A stretch of DNA of 64,000 nt. Source: Mycteria americana (lineage: Eukaryota; Chordata; Aves; Ciconiiformes; Ciconiidae). The position numbers and the translations under genes are program-made. The DNA is taken from positions 107,949,756-108,013,755 of the forward strand of contig NC_134366.1 of the NCBI RefSeq assembly GCF_035582795.1. The letters are read 5' to 3'. A model generated the notes under the pieces. That model made no database searches and was not told the origin of the DNA. It saw only the letters and a list, made by a program, of their open reading frames with translations. Of the stretch, positions 12,159-24,733 are shown piece by piece; positions within the stretch are counted from its first letter, which is position 1, and every line of letters starts with the position of its first letter.

Positions 12159-14287
12159 GTGAGTGTTAAATCCTACTTTGCAAAGTAATTTTTGAAGGAA
12201 AAAAAAATTCACAGAATTACTAAGTTTAAAATGTAGCAAGTAACATGAAAGCCAAAATGTAGGCAGTCTGCTAATTTAACAACATATTTTGTCAGAAGCT
12301 AGGATTCAAAATAAAATTAATATCACTGAATTTATAATATATCTATTCATTCTAAAGTTTCTAGACAGGGTTTTTGCCAAAGTACTGGTTTACCATCAGA
12401 GGAATGACTTGCATTGAAAATTAATGCATTTTTCTCAACTATAGCTTAACTCCACTCCTGAACTACATGCTTAAGTAAAGTGACTTTTTAAATTTTTTTT
12501 TCCTTTCTTTTGTAATTGGTCTATCATCTTCAAATGAGGAATTTAGAAAGATGTAATTCAATAATGGAAGGAAGCAGAATGAAGAAAAATATCTGAGATA
12601 TGCAGAAAGGAAAGAAGCAATTTTTAAGAAATAAAATACAAGCTGTATACTTCAAGAAAAAAAAATTTAAAAAAAACCCAAACTAAAAAAACCCCACCTA
12701 TTCCCTTTGTAAAGTGAGCAGCAGAACACCTGAGTTCTGTTCAGTTGTTGAAAATACGTATTATGTACACATTCACAGCAGAGATACAATCAGTAAGAGT
12801 GGAAAACTAGCAGTTGCCAGTTGTTAGATGTATTAACAACATCTGCGGTCCTGCATACAGAAATGGTGATTTTATTAAAAGCACCAGTGACAAACTGTAT
12901 GCAAATCTTTACTGATAGTTGCTGTGACTCAGATACTGCATGGTAATTTAAGCACTATTGACTATCATAAAATCTTTTTTCCCCTTTTTAATGGGGAATT
13001 ATTAGGTGTAAAAATTGCACCTTGCTAATAAATCTTGAATTTGTTGTGAGGCATCCCCTTGTTTAGTATGATTGTCCTCCAAGAACAAAAGAGGACTGTT
13101 GGGAATGTGATTGGAACAATGTTCTGTTTTGGAAAATTTGAAAATCGTTTAATATTAGCATCTACAGTCATTTTTTTTAAAAGCTGCATTATGTGTTTCT
13201 ATTGTTGTTGGATTCAAAAGGCTGCTTATGTAGTGGAAAGTAATTTTACAAGTATCTTTTTTGGACTTGCTGTTCATATCCTGGAATAATCCCAGTTCTT
13301 CAATAATTATCCATAGCGTATACTTTTTTAACTGTGAAAATCAGTATGCTCAGCTTTGTCATTAAAATAATTGTATTTCTTTTATTACCTGATAGCAGAG
13401 ATACCGTTGCCCAAGTTTAATCTTCTTTTTCCACCTAGTTTTTGACAAGATCTTCTTTAAATATAACTTGTGCAAACCAGGAAAGATAAATACTATTAGT
13501 GTTAAAAATATAATATAATCCCTGTTATGGTGTCACATGTGAATTTAATGCTAGTTTTTTATTACTTTTGTCCATTGTCTGGAGTGTTTAAAGGTCTTTG
13601 TTTCTAAGCCAGAAGACCTTGAATTGTTAGGACAGGCCTGCAGTTCTGTTACATTGTGCCCAGTGGAAGTGTTTTCAGCAGAACTTTATTAGTATAGAGA
13701 AGATGATGACGCATGTAGCTCTTTTTGGGAGGGCTGTTAGCACTAGAGCTTGCTCCCCTACTAGAGCTTCAGAGTTTCAAAGACTTGCTTTTTCTTTAGG
13801 CTTTTTGGGAAGAAGAAGGTTAGTATAAGGCAAGGCGGTGTATATTTTCACATTCAGTAGTGTTCTGGATTTTTGCTACTTTCTAGAGAAACGGGTTATG
13901 ACTATGTTGCATCAGGGAAATTGTACATATTCATTTGTATGCAGGTATCTTGGGAAGAGACCAAAATACTTAAGGAAAAGCATTTTCCTGTATGTATTTC
14001 CAGGCGTATTCTTGGGTTGTTCCTTTTCAGGGGATTGTATTGGGTAGCTGCAGCTTCCTTCTGTTAGGAGCCCCTTCCACTTTCTGCCCTCCCTTCCCCC
14101 CCCAATTTATGGGATTAAAACTAAAAACTTTATTTGCTTTGTAACTTCAGCTATGTCTGACAGAAGGATAGAGACATAAAAAATGAGGTTCCTGCAGGTT
14201 TTGTTTATACATGATGATACTTTAATCTTTCAGAGGGAAGATTTTTATTATTGTGTGTTGTTGTTTGGTTTTGTTTTTCTTTCCTAG
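12159..14287. other. Gene 1 intron (about 2.1 kb)
   Basis: AT-rich, with several A and T runs. Nothing recognisable. Confidence 0.5.
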
Positions 14288-14395
14288 CAAAGTTTTGAGA
14301 TACTGAATGAAGATGACGCTTCATTTATCCTAAAAGTTACACAGACTCTTACAGATGCACTAGTGGAATATCGTCAGCAGGCTGCATCAAAAAAA
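14288..14395 (+). CDS. Gene 1 exon
   Basis: The 108-base exon, phase 0 to 0, lies between ttcctag and gtaatt. It encodes a helical, likely folded segment (SFILKVTQTLTDALVEYRQQ) with a regular spacing of Leu, Val and Ile that suggests a coiled coil or helical bundle. Confidence 0.85.
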
Positions 14396-16073
14396 GTAAT
14401 TTGTGTTTTGTTTTGGTTTTGTTCTGCAAATCTGTAGGTTCCTGTGATTATGCACTTTTATTATAGATAGTTTAATTATACTTTAAAAAAATTGCTGTGG
14501 AGACTGTATTGTAAGTTTTGGGCATTAAATACTTGAATTTTTGTAGTGATGATAGGATAAACATAGTTTTTGTGTTGAGGAGTCTTAATACTTTCTCTTC
14601 AAAGGTGCTTGGGTATTTTTTTTTTTTAAATAGAACCTAAAAATCATCTTGTCTCTTATTCCCCTTAGATGCTTTTCCTTACATTTAAGTTTTTCTGCTC
14701 TTTTTGCCCCTTTTCAATTCGAACATAAGCTTTTCTCATCTCTGCTGACCTCCCTGACACTCTTGTTCTGTATCCCATTTCCTTTCCCAGCCTTCATTTC
14801 ATTCACCATGTAATCAAACATTATTGACATTCATTTTCTTTCTTATACAACTTCTTTTTTTATCTTACTCTTTGGACTGTTCCCTTTGAGGTCCCTTTCT
14901 TCCCACACTATTAGAAACCCAGTTTTCCCGCTCTCTGCTATTGCTTTTAACTGACTTGTCTTTACATAGGCATAGTATGGAGGTGTTCTGAGGAGTACTT
15001 TGAGGCTGCTGTGGTTGCCACTTGCGTTCCCTATACCTCCAGTTTACGTTCCATTACACCATAATCTCCACAGTTTCCACGCTTGGAATGATTTTTGGTT
15101 CATTCCCCCATTGTCAACAGGGATGGTAGGAACTTTCCTCTTGTTGGTGACCCATTCAACATATTTGCCATAGGAAACATTATTTCTTATCCCTCCCAAC
15201 CTTTCTTGGAGAATTGTCAGTATTGAACAGACTTCTCATTCACCACAACAGCTAATCCTAGTACTACAGCTACTTAACTACTTTTTTATTTAAAGGGTGA
15301 GCTTAAGTGGATAATGCCAAATGCGGGTAAGTACAAGCCAAAAATCTGGAGAGAATCACAGAGGTGACACTTCAAGAAAAAAGTTTCTTCTTTTTTTTTT
15401 TTTTGTCTTCAAAAGCCTTTCTTAATTCAGGACTTTATAATAAAGTTTATATTTGTTCCCCCTATTCCATCTTCCCTCTATTGGTTTCTTTCTGCCGCAA
15501 AGGCAGTACTTCTCCACGATAAATTCCATGCTTATAGTTCTCATTAATTATTTACTGCTTTTAACTTCCCCATTAAGCTTAGTTTCACCTTATTCCTGTT
15601 GGGTTTTCCATATAGGATTTTGTTGTTTTATTCATATGGAAAGAGAGCAAAATCTGACATGTTACCAAACAATCAAGTTCTAACTGAAGTAACTTCTAGC
15701 CTACTAGTTGTAGAATTTTTTTTTTTTTTAATTCTAAACTGTGGTCTTTCAACTGGTAATTTTTTAACTAAATCTTTTTTATTCTTAGTGTACAGTGCTT
15801 CCTTTTAGACCTGACAGGTTGAGAATTAGGCTCTATAAGTATCGCTTCTTGGCCTAATATAGTGCTTTTTCAGATGTAGAGAGATACCATGAGCAGTGTG
15901 TACATGGAAGTTCATTACCAGCTGTATGATTTTCAAAGAAATATTTGATTTTTCAGACTTGGTAGCAGAAATACTGGTCTTTTATGTGTTTTGTGATCAT
16001 TAAAAATGTTGTAGTTTGTCATTTTAAGAGGTTGTCTTGATGAAATTCTGAACACAACTTTTTTCAAACTCAG
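14396..16073. other. Gene 1 intron (about 1.7 kb)
   Basis: It contains pyrimidine-rich stretches (14,650-14,920) and homopolymer T runs. No exon or clear repeat is seen. Confidence 0.5.
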
Positions 16074-16170
16074 GACGTCTTAGATACTGAATATAATGGA
16101 GAAGAAGCATTGGAACATTCCACAGAACAGTCTGACCTGACTTCAGCAGATATTAGTGACTCTGATACTG
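16074..16170 (+). CDS. Gene 1 exon
   Basis: Ninety-seven bases between ctcag and gtaatg, phase 0 to 1. It encodes an acidic Ser/Asp-rich linker (SDLTSADISDSDT) that resembles casein-kinase-2 site clusters. Confidence 0.8.
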
Positions 16171-17136
16171 GTAATGTTAGCATTGCAATCTTGAAAGTGC
16201 TTTAATCTTAACGCTGAACCTTGCATAAATTTTAGTAAGCTTTTTTTTCCTGCTTCTGTAAAAGCAGAGCTTACGAGCAGAACAAGCCAAGGTCAAGTAG
16301 CATAAATTAATAGTTTGGGGTTTTTTTTTTTTCCCATCCTCTACAAATGTTAGAAAGGGCAGACTATTCATAAACATTCATCCTACTTAACTGTGTTTGG
16401 GTTAGGCAACTGTTTCTAAGGAGGCTTTCAAAGTTTAACTCTGGCTTTTTTTTTTCCCCATTTCTTTCCCTTCTTAGTGGAGAAGAGGCTTAGTGCAGGT
16501 CTAGTGCAATCAAGATGCTAGTGGAAACAAAATTATGTTGTATAGGATGGAAAATTCTTTTTAATATCTGAATATTGCAGCTACTTGGCCTCAGTACTTC
16601 TGATTAATTTTTTTCAAAGAATCTTGGATTTCTTTGAGGTCATTTCCTTCTTGATATAAACAAATGGTTATTTTTCTCAAGCGTAGGAAGTACAATCCTA
16701 TGCTTGGAGAGGAAAAATACCCAGAATACTAGTGAAGCTTTATTGTATGGTTTTTTTTGTTTCCTGTGCAGTTTCAATTTTCTTTTTTTCTAGGAAGCTT
16801 AGCTTTTGAAGACCTCAATTAATACAATGCTAATAACAAAAATTGCAATGACCTACAATATATGAGACTTGGAACTCTTAGTTCCTTTTTGTAAGCATAA
16901 TGGAAATAGCTTTCACCTACCTCCCCACCCTTGTTTCTCCACGATTTTCTGTAAATGGAAAGCATTCCTGACTCTCAGTTGTATGAAAATTTAGCGAAGT
17001 CAGATGTGAACCTTACCAGCAATGCTGCTGTGCCAGACTGGAAGTTCTTGTTTTGAAAAGCCCTGTTTAGAGAAATAAGTAATGAAGACTCTTCAGAATC
17101 TTCTCTTACTGAAAACCAATATTTCTCTTATTTAAG

Positions 17137-17337
17137 ACTATTCAAGCAGCCGATCAGCTAAGCAGTCCTTATCAGTAAATGAAGAAGACGAACTCCAAAA
17201 CTTTTCAACTGGCTCTTCGGAAACAGCATACGAGAACAACATCACTACTGAATTTTTGAACAGTGTAAGAAATATGAATGTTGAAGAAGTCACTGCTACT
17301 CTACACAAAATAGCAGCAGCAAACCCAGCTTTCAGAG
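17137..17337 (+). CDS. Gene 1 exon
   Basis: The 201-base exon, the longest seen in this gene, lies between tttaag and gtaatt, phase 1 to 1. It starts with a Ser-rich stretch (YSSSRSAKQSLSVNEEDE) and ends with a helical module (FLNSVRNMNVEEVTATLHK) followed by a Pro-containing turn (AANPAFR). Confidence 0.85.
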
Positions 17338-18279
17338 GTAATTCGCATATACATGCATACACACAAACACATACATATAAAAATATACGTAACACAATTT
17401 TGTTAGCTCTGTGAAATACTAAGGACTATATGGGTCAAAGAACTTTGAGGTATTAAGGAGGGCTGAAGAGACTTTTTTTTTCCCCTTTAACTTTTGCAGG
17501 ATCCAGTTTAGGAATAGTAATTCAAAATGAAGGTGTTAATGAAGGTGTTAATAATTGCTGAATTTCTTTTTAAATTCTTTTCTCACTTGTGCATAGTAAC
17601 ATTTACATGGTGAGAGGTAGTAAACTAAAATCAAGCATATTGTAATTAGAGAAAAGGAGAATCTTTTGTCTGTGATATAACTGGTGAAATACTGGTTTTG
17701 GGAATGCCAACAGCAAAGAAATTTTTACTTATTGATTCCTGAAGGAACTGTACTTGCACAGTTACATAGAAATAATAATGAATCAGAGACACTTAGTCTT
17801 TCTTTTGCTTGTAAGTTTCAGCTACTAAACCTTCCCACCTCTCCAGCCAACTGCTGCCTTTTCTTCAGAAGCTTCCTGTGTACATTTCTAAGCTTCTCAG
17901 AGTGTGTTTAAGGATCATCAGGGTAAAAAAAGAACACTGAAGATGAGCACGTTGTAGAGAAGCTTAAGATATTATTTGGCTGAGTGCTCACTGTGGAAGA
18001 AACTGGAGAGACTGCAATCCGTGCCATAATCACTCCTTGGGCATGTGTGTGTGCATATGCACACCAACAGCTCAGCAGAGTATCTGTTTGGAATGGAAGC
18101 TCTGGAACAAATTGACAACGTAAAACCATGGAAGTAGCAAATTGTTATAACTCTTCCACCTGGTCCTAGGGACCTCCAGAACAAAATGGTTAAGTTACTG
18201 ATAGTAGTGATTTCTCCCATAAAGCTTCCTTTGGAACCTGGAAATTTGTGGGTGGCAAACGTGGTTCTCTTTTATGTAT

Positions 18280-18830
18280 ATTTCTCTTTTTTTTTTAGGG
18301 TTTTGTTGTGTGTTGAACACAGCTGCTTGCTCACTGCCCCCCAACCCCTAGCAGCTGGACAGGGAAGAGAATAGGAAGAACAAAAGTGAGAAAATTCATG
18401 GGTCATGATAAAGACAGTTTAATAAGGGAAGGGAAGGGGTGGGGGGAACAAGTGATGCAAAGACAATCGCTCGGTACTTCCCACAAGCAGACTGATACCC
18501 AGCCAGTCTCTGAGTAACAGCTGCCTTGAAAGCCAACCCCACCCCCTTGCCTCCCCAGTTTTTATTGCTGAACATGATGTATGGAATATTCCTTTGGCCA
18601 ATTTGGGTCACGTGTCCCAGCTGTGTCCCCTACCAGTCTTTTTCCCATCCCCTGCCTAATCACTGTGAAGGTGCAGTGTGGGAAAAAGAGAAAGCCTTGA
18701 CACTGTGCAAGCAGCCTTCGGCAACAGCCAAAACAGTGGTGTGTTATCAGCACTCTTTTGGCCACAAATACAAAACACAGCACCATACAGGCTGCTATGA
18801 AGAAAGTTAACTCCATCCCAGCCAAAACTA
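18280..18830 (+). mobile_element. Avian ERV-type solo LTR, decayed
   Basis: The block has a run of words I associate with a common LTR family of bird genomes: gataaagacagtttaataa, gtatggaatattcctttggcc, tttgggtcacgtgtcccagc, agccttgacactgtg, and a close of ttaactccatcccagccaaaac. The stretch lies inside a gene 1 intron. I see no retroviral coding sequence next to it, so it looks like a solo LTR. Exact ends and target-site duplications could not be fixed by eye. Confidence 0.6.
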
Positions 18831-18949
18831 GTACAGGATTCCAGATGATCTTTGAAACTGCCAGCTTCTATTGGACTGGTGAATAGAAACTGTTTAGAAA
18901 AACAAGGTAGGAATTAGTGGACACCTGGAAAAATATGATCTGCTTAGAG

Positions 18950-19850
18950 TGGTTGGGAGGGAATAAATATGACTTTTGCAATAAGAAATCCTTCCTTACA
19001 GACTTTCTGGAGTTGTCTGAAAGGGGTCAGCAAAGGAGTCAGATAAAGGTGATCCAGTTCACATAGTCTGTTTAGAATTCCAATAAGCTTTTGATAGGTA
19101 CCCTCATCAGAGGCTTTTAAGGGAACTAACTGGCTGTGGGAAAAGAGGGAAATCCTTGCATTGTTTAAATAATAAAGAGATAGCAAACGGGCAATTACTT
19201 TTTACAACGAAAAGAGGTTCCAGTAGAGAACTGTGGGCCTGTGCTTAAGACCTGTGCTGTTTAGTATCTTCATAAATGACCTGGAAAAAGGGATGAGTAT
19301 CTGGATGACAATATTCTGTCAAATTCAAAACAGTTAAAAGTATCAGTTGACTGATGAATTTCAAGAGCTCCTCATCAAGTCAGTGGAAATACCAACTTAT
19401 CAGTCTGAATAATATGTTGAATACAAGGAATTAAGGAAAGAATGGAAAGCAAGATATGGGAGTCATCATTTTGCTATTGCATAAACTCATGCTTTACCTG
19501 TATCAGGCATAGGGCATATATTTCTGTTTCCCTTATTTCAGATAAAGGACTTTATTGCTGCAAAAGGTAACAAAATATGGGAATATCTTCCATATAAGAA
19601 GCAAAAGAAAGCTAGGACTCTTTTGGGCCTGGAAAAGAGATGACTGAGATACTATAACAAAGATCAGTAACATCATGAGTGGATGGCGATGACAGACAGG
19701 ATTCTATTATTTCCTATCTCTTTTGATCCATAAACTTGGAGTAGTGTTGAAATGGACAAAAAGAGATGGTTCTTCATGCAGTAGTAGGTGGATGATTTAT
19801 GGAACTCCTAGCAAAAGGATACCATGGATACAAAAATATTACATGTATCC
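18950..19850 (+). mobile_element. CR1-type LINE, long decayed copy
   Basis: Landmarks of an older CR1 lineage occur in order: gataggtaccctcatcagag (from the reverse-transcriptase coding region), agtatcttcataaatgacctgg followed by a ggatgac word (the region of the catalytic aspartates), then gctaggactcttttgggcctgg with aagagatgactgag, and an ending like the 3' part of the ORF. All frames are broken by stops. It is adjacent to the LTR and in sense orientation within the last large intron of gene 1. Confidence 0.65.
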
Positions 19851-20484
19851 TTGTTTTTGCTGTCTGGGCCAGACTGGGCAAGTATTTGGAAGAGGACTAC
19901 TGAAAAGTTTGCCATATCAGACTTGGAAAGTTTCCTGAGCTGAAGATGACCTGAGATGGGGAGGACATACTATTCCCACACCCCACCAAGCATCAGGCAC
20001 ACTTGCCCTGCTCTTACTCTTCCGTTAGCATTTGGTTATGGGTGCTGAATGTTTATTATTACCACTTAAGCAGTCCCTGTGTTTCTTCTACTTCTCCTCT
20101 CCCCCTCCTAACGTCATGGGCATTAGTTTCATCACAGCAACGTGGCCTTCTTGCTTGTGTTCAGAAGAAGACACTTTGACTTACTGTTACAGTGATAAAA
20201 TCAAGCACTTCTGGTCTTGCTTTCCTGATTATCAGCTGTCGGAGACAGAGTAGAGGGGCAAGACAGACCCTTTAACTGAACCAGTACAGCTGTTCATAGC
20301 AATATACAGTTACAGTTTCCAGGCACATTCTGATTGTTAACGGTTATGGTATTGTTAATTTAATAAGAAAAGATCCAAACTCATGTCAGCATCTAAATAT
20401 TTCAGTACAACTTGTGCTTTTAAATGTATTTTAGTATCAAACCACTTATTTTCTGGTTTTGTTGTTTGTTTGCCTTTAACTAAG

Positions 20485-20560
20485 GAATTGATATTCCGAA
20501 TGTTATAAGGATCCTGACTGAAAGTGGAACTCTGAGAAGACCAAGCAATGGCAGCACACA
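20485..20560 (+). CDS. Gene 1 penultimate exon
   Basis: The 76-base exon follows ctaag in phase 1 and reads GIDIPNVIRILTESGTLR before a Ser/Asn-rich end. A gtgaca donor lets it join the last exon in phase 2. Without splicing, an in-frame TGA comes at once (20562-20564), so a shorter alternative C-terminus ending Ser-Thr-Gln is possible. Confidence 0.7.
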
Positions 20561-20899
20561 GTGACATGGTAGTTAATAGAGTTAATACGGCAATGTTTAC
20601 TTTCTGTAAGTTTGAGATTGTTGTTTTACTTAATATGAACTCAGTATAGCTGATTTTGCTATGTTCAAATTTTGTACAGTGTTATTTTAATTAAATTAAT
20701 AACTTGGTTTTGAGATTCTTGTTATTTATTTCTCCATGTAGCTGAAATTTCTATATTTGTGGAAAGGTTGTAATGCTCATGTTCTTTCTTTCCATGTTAA
20801 AACATGCTTTTAAAACAGGTAACTTGTTTTTCTAAATATCTTTAAATACCGTACATTGACAGTCTGATCTTTTCTTATTGTTGGTTCTTTTACAAAGAG

Positions 20900-21041
20900 T
20901 TATCAACAGAATGAACTACTGCAGCCAGCAGTACAAATTCATGCTACAACAAATACTTGGAAGTTATTCCCTGTGGCTGCTGGGCCTGACTCAAAAGCTA
21001 TCGTAATCGACAATCCCTTCCCATATAAGGATTATGAATAG
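20900..21041 (+). CDS. Gene 1 last exon and stop
   Basis: The exon follows a tacaaagag acceptor. Joined in phase 2 it reads Gln-rich and then hydrophobic sequence (TWKLFPVAAGPDSKAIVID) ending PFPYKDYE and TAG. A shifted acceptor two bases upstream opens a different 35-codon frame, so the frame choice is not fully certain. The chosen frame runs up to a stop followed closely by a poly(A) signal. Confidence 0.65.
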
Positions 21042-21078
21042 GTTCCACATATGTTTTTAAGTAAAGATTAAAAATAAT

Positions 21079-21084
21079 AATAAA
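21079..21084 (+). terminator. Poly(A) signal of gene 1
   Basis: A canonical AATAAA hexamer lies 38 bases after the TAG stop, giving a very short 3' untranslated region. Confidence 0.6.
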
Positions 21085-23820
21085 AAGTCAGTGCTGTCAG
21101 TCTAGTTCTGAGTTGAGAAGTTCCTGGATTATAGGCAATTTAGGGAGCCTAGATAGTTGGAAGCTTAAGCAAAGTCAACAGAGGTTGTCTATGTCTGCAA
21201 ATTCAGGGATATGCTCCAAGAGATCTAACCAGACTGTGGTTAAGAGGCGCTGATGCGGTAGCGAAAGTATCTTTTGTCTTCTCTTATCCCACCAGTATGC
21301 AAGTGAAATGAAAGCTGGCTTATGCTCTCTTTCAGTTCAGGCTCTTTTAACATGAACTTTTTTCCAGCTAAAGTAGTAGTGTTTTTGACTGGATGTAAAG
21401 GTCTATATATTAATGACTACTACTTTTGTAGGATGATGAAAAATGTTTTGTATGGTTACAAATTAGTGTGCTTGGAAAACAATTTTTTTTTTTAAATTAA
21501 ATGGTGTAATTAAAATTTGCTTCCTGCTTGTGACGTTGGGTGGCATTCAGTGGTTCTAATTAAAGCTCTTCAGCTTTGCAGCCAAATGCTGGTATAATAT
21601 AGACACGCTGGGGCCAGATGGTAAATGAACCTTTTAATGTTAACTTACTTTTTTTTTGAGATCTGGATGGAATTGAGAATCCTCATCCTCATGGTTTCAC
21701 ATCTTCATATCATGGAATGCAAGATGCCATAAAAATAAGGTAACAAAGAAAGCAGCAACAAAATTCATTAGTTTTGTTCTATGAACAGACAGAGGAATGA
21801 AAACAGTTCAATGACAATTAAAGACATTAAAACACAACATGCTGCTTTAAAGAAATTGTGAAGAATTTCTAGAATGCCTCTAAGTATGTTCTTGTCAGAA
21901 GCAGAGATGGAACCAGAGCGCTTACAGCTCATTTACTCTATAATAGGGACAATGTTAATGCCTGCTTAATGAAGATTAACTTGATCAGTAAAAACATCTT
22001 TTAGTTGATACGAAATTCTGAACTCTGTTCTTGTAATACAGAAAATAAAAATAGAAAAAAATGTTTTTTGTTTTGTTTGTTTTCAAAGTGCAGAACATTC
22101 TGTGAATTAAAATAATAAAATCAGAATGTTCAGCTGTTGTAAATGGTCATCTCTGGGACAGCTTCTTTTTTTCTCTGACTGTGGAATCATTCCTAGTGGA
22201 AATAAAGTTAAAATTAAGTTGAAATTACTTGGATTTGAGTATTTTTTTTTCCTTGGATGCAGGAGGAGCATGCTGAAAATGGAAAGACCTCTGAATCTAT
22301 AGCATGCTAATATAAAATGGTTTGAATGGCTTCTGTAGGGTGCTGCTGCACTTCTCAAAGACAGCTGAGAAAACTGAACTGCACAAGAATCATGTGGTCT
22401 ATGGAGATTCTGGAAATGTTTTTTGAGAGAACGTCTAACATAGTCTATGGAGTTGTACAATTATCTTCCCCTGAAGTTTTTTTTCTGGTGCAAACAGAGG
22501 CTGCAAAAGAATTACATTATTTTGTTCTTGTACCTGCCTGTGTTTTGTGATGGTTAGTATATCCTTATACTAACAGAAAACCGTATGTTTGCTTCAAAAC
22601 AGTTTTTAAGGATAATGTTTTACTTGTGCCAGAATTTTAAAGTAAAAAAAAAAAAAAAAGGCATTCTCTTTCCTAATGATGCTTAAATGATGTTGCTGAC
22701 TGTATTTAATATGATACATTTTAATTGTTTCTCACAGTAACAGCAAGGCAGACATCTGGGGTAACTGGAGAATTAATAGAATTAAAACTTAAGCAATAGC
22801 AAGAAAAGTTAAACCAAGAGAGAATCAATTTTTCTTTTAGCTTTACCTTAGTTTTACTCATTTCACTCTGAGACCAGAGAGCTTTGGGTAAGTGATCTCT
22901 AACAAAAAAATGCAGAACTTGTACTCCTCTTAGAAGGCAGAAAGGGGCAAGGAGAAGGGTTTTCGCAGGTGACTTGCTAGGAAATGAGAAGTTCTGAATG
23001 TGCAACAGAAGACTTCCTGTCTGGTGTAAATTGTGATGTCTGTTCTAGAGAGGTAAGGACACGTCCTGCTCTTGGTTTGCTTCCTGTGTCTTCTAGGGTT
23101 GTGCTCTGTCCTGCTGGCTTAGGCATTCATTACCCCTTTTGAAGCAGCGAGCCCCGTCTGGTGAATTTGATCTAGGTATCGGTGTACAAAATTACATAGC
23201 GTGCCTGGTGGTCTGATACCGCACGTGAAACCTGAGAAGTTAATGGTGACTCTGCATTGCCGTCCCTGAAACTCTCTCTTCTAAATGTTTTCCCAGTCTA
23301 TGAACACAAATCTTGGTATTTATTATTATTAATGCATTCTTGTTGGAGGAAATGAGATACAAATCAAGAGCTAAAGTAGCTGGGCTCGAAGGAAGCATGG
23401 AAGCAATCCTATTACTACAAGTAAGAAGTCTGAGCCAAGACGTCTCTGATTCCAGTAATTAAAATGATGTAATGCCTCGTGCGATGGGATGCTGGCATCT
23501 TAAAAAAATGCTGTTGAACTTTTAGCAGTCATCCATGTTGGTTCAAATCAAAGCAGTGTAGCAAAATTACTTCAGTGACCTGATGGAGATGTTCTCTGGG
23601 CTGATGCATTAAGGCAAGACCCCCTGACGCAGCCCGAGGAGGCCGGGTGAGAAGGGGAGGTTACTTTAGAGCTCCTTGAAGCCCCTGCTGCAAAAGCATC
23701 TCCTTCTGCCTGGACGCTTTCTCAGGCTGCGAAGGGGAAAGCATGCCTCCGAGCATCTTACGAAGCTGGCGTAAGAAAAAAAGTCACGAAGCTGTCGCGG
23801 CCCACCTGTTCACCAGCGCC
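21085..23820. other. Intergenic region
   Basis: Ordinary AT-rich DNA between the poly(A) signal of gene 1 and the promoter of TEX10. It contains a 16-base A run at 22,644-22,659. GC rises from about 23,580. No gene is seen on either strand. Confidence 0.6.
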
Positions 23821-23829
23821 CTGCTCTAC

Positions 23830-23884
<55 letters not shown>
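23830..23884. repeat. (TG)n(TA)n microsatellite
   Basis: Five TG units run straight into more than twenty TA units, about 50 bases upstream of the CpG-rich region. Such alternating tracts are prone to length change and to cruciform or Z-type structure. Confidence 0.95.
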
Positions 23885-23887
<3 letters not shown>

Positions 23888-24733
23888 CCGGAAGATCATC
23901 TGCCTTCCCTTGTTTCAGGGATTGCTTTGCCAGCAAGGACCCTCGGAAGGGAAAGCCTCCTGTCACCCGGCCCCGGCACAGCACTCAAGTGCACCGCTTC
24001 GGGGGGACGAAAGCGCTCGCCTCTTGCAGCTGCGAGCTCCCCGGCTCGCACCCCCGACCTCCCGCCGCTCCCGGGCCGCTCCCGCCAGGGCGGGCGGCGG
24101 AGCTCGCCGCCGCTGCAGGGGGCGCCAGCGCCCCGGCCCCGGCGGAGCGGGCAGGAAGCGCGCTCCTTCCCGCGGGGGGCGCTCGCTGGTTGCAGCCGCT
24201 CACGTGGGCGGCCGTTTCCGGGCAGGTTCTCGGGGGCGGAAGGGGGCTCGCGCTGCCGCGTGGTTGGTGAGTGGCCGGCGCGGCGTGCGCGGGGCTCGGC
24301 GGCGCCGTTGCCGCGCGGGAGGGGGAGGCGACCGGCGCGGCTCTGCCCGCGGGCGCGGCCGGGGGCCGACGGGCTCGCCCTGCCCGCCCTGCGCTAACGG
24401 CCGCCTTTTGTGTGACCCACCCCCTTCCCGCACGCTCCTGCGCAGGGCGGCGGGAAAGCGTGAGCACAGCCGCGGGCGTGCCGGTCCCGGGAAAGCGGCG
24501 GCCTCGGCTCCCCCGGCCGCGGGCGGCGCCCGCCACCCTTGCCCCACCTCCCCCGGGGTTGCGTGCCGCCGCTCGCCCGGCGGCTTCCCTCAGCCGCTGC
24601 TCCCGCCTCGCCTCGCCTCGCCCGCCGCTGGTGGAGCCCCAGCTCGTCCCCGGCGCGGCTGCGGGGGCTCCCGGGAGCCGAACTCGCGGCCTCCCCGCCG
24701 GGAGCCCTGGCACCGGGCGGGCACTAACGCGCC

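Larger units (their letters stand above)
97..21084 (+). other. Gene 1: unrecognised zinc-finger protein gene, 3' part (15 exons)
   Basis: Gene span from the first exon seen to the AATAAA signal; the 5' end lies before the window. Fifteen exons with GT-AG borders join in one uninterrupted frame (1,461 coding bases including the stop), giving a 486-residue C-terminal fragment. About residues 58-110 hold a C2H2 finger of U1/matrin-like spacing (CQLC, 11 residues, then H-x5-H), a class often linked to RNA or dsRNA binding. After it come a basic stretch, a long low-complexity acidic Ser/Glu/Lys region, a helical segment (QSFEILNEDDASFILKV), an Asp/Ser-rich linker (SADISDSDTDYSSS), a second helical module (FLNSVRNMNVEEV) and a hydrophilic tail ending PFPYKDYE. 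The composition suggests a nuclear protein. I do not recognise the gene and give no function. Confidence is in its being a real gene, which unbroken phase over 15 exons supports strongly. Confidence 0.85.

Noticed and set aside
18396..18825. Frames of 60-94 codons on both strands near 18.5 kb
   Set aside because: They fall inside the LTR-like repeat and show no protein pattern.
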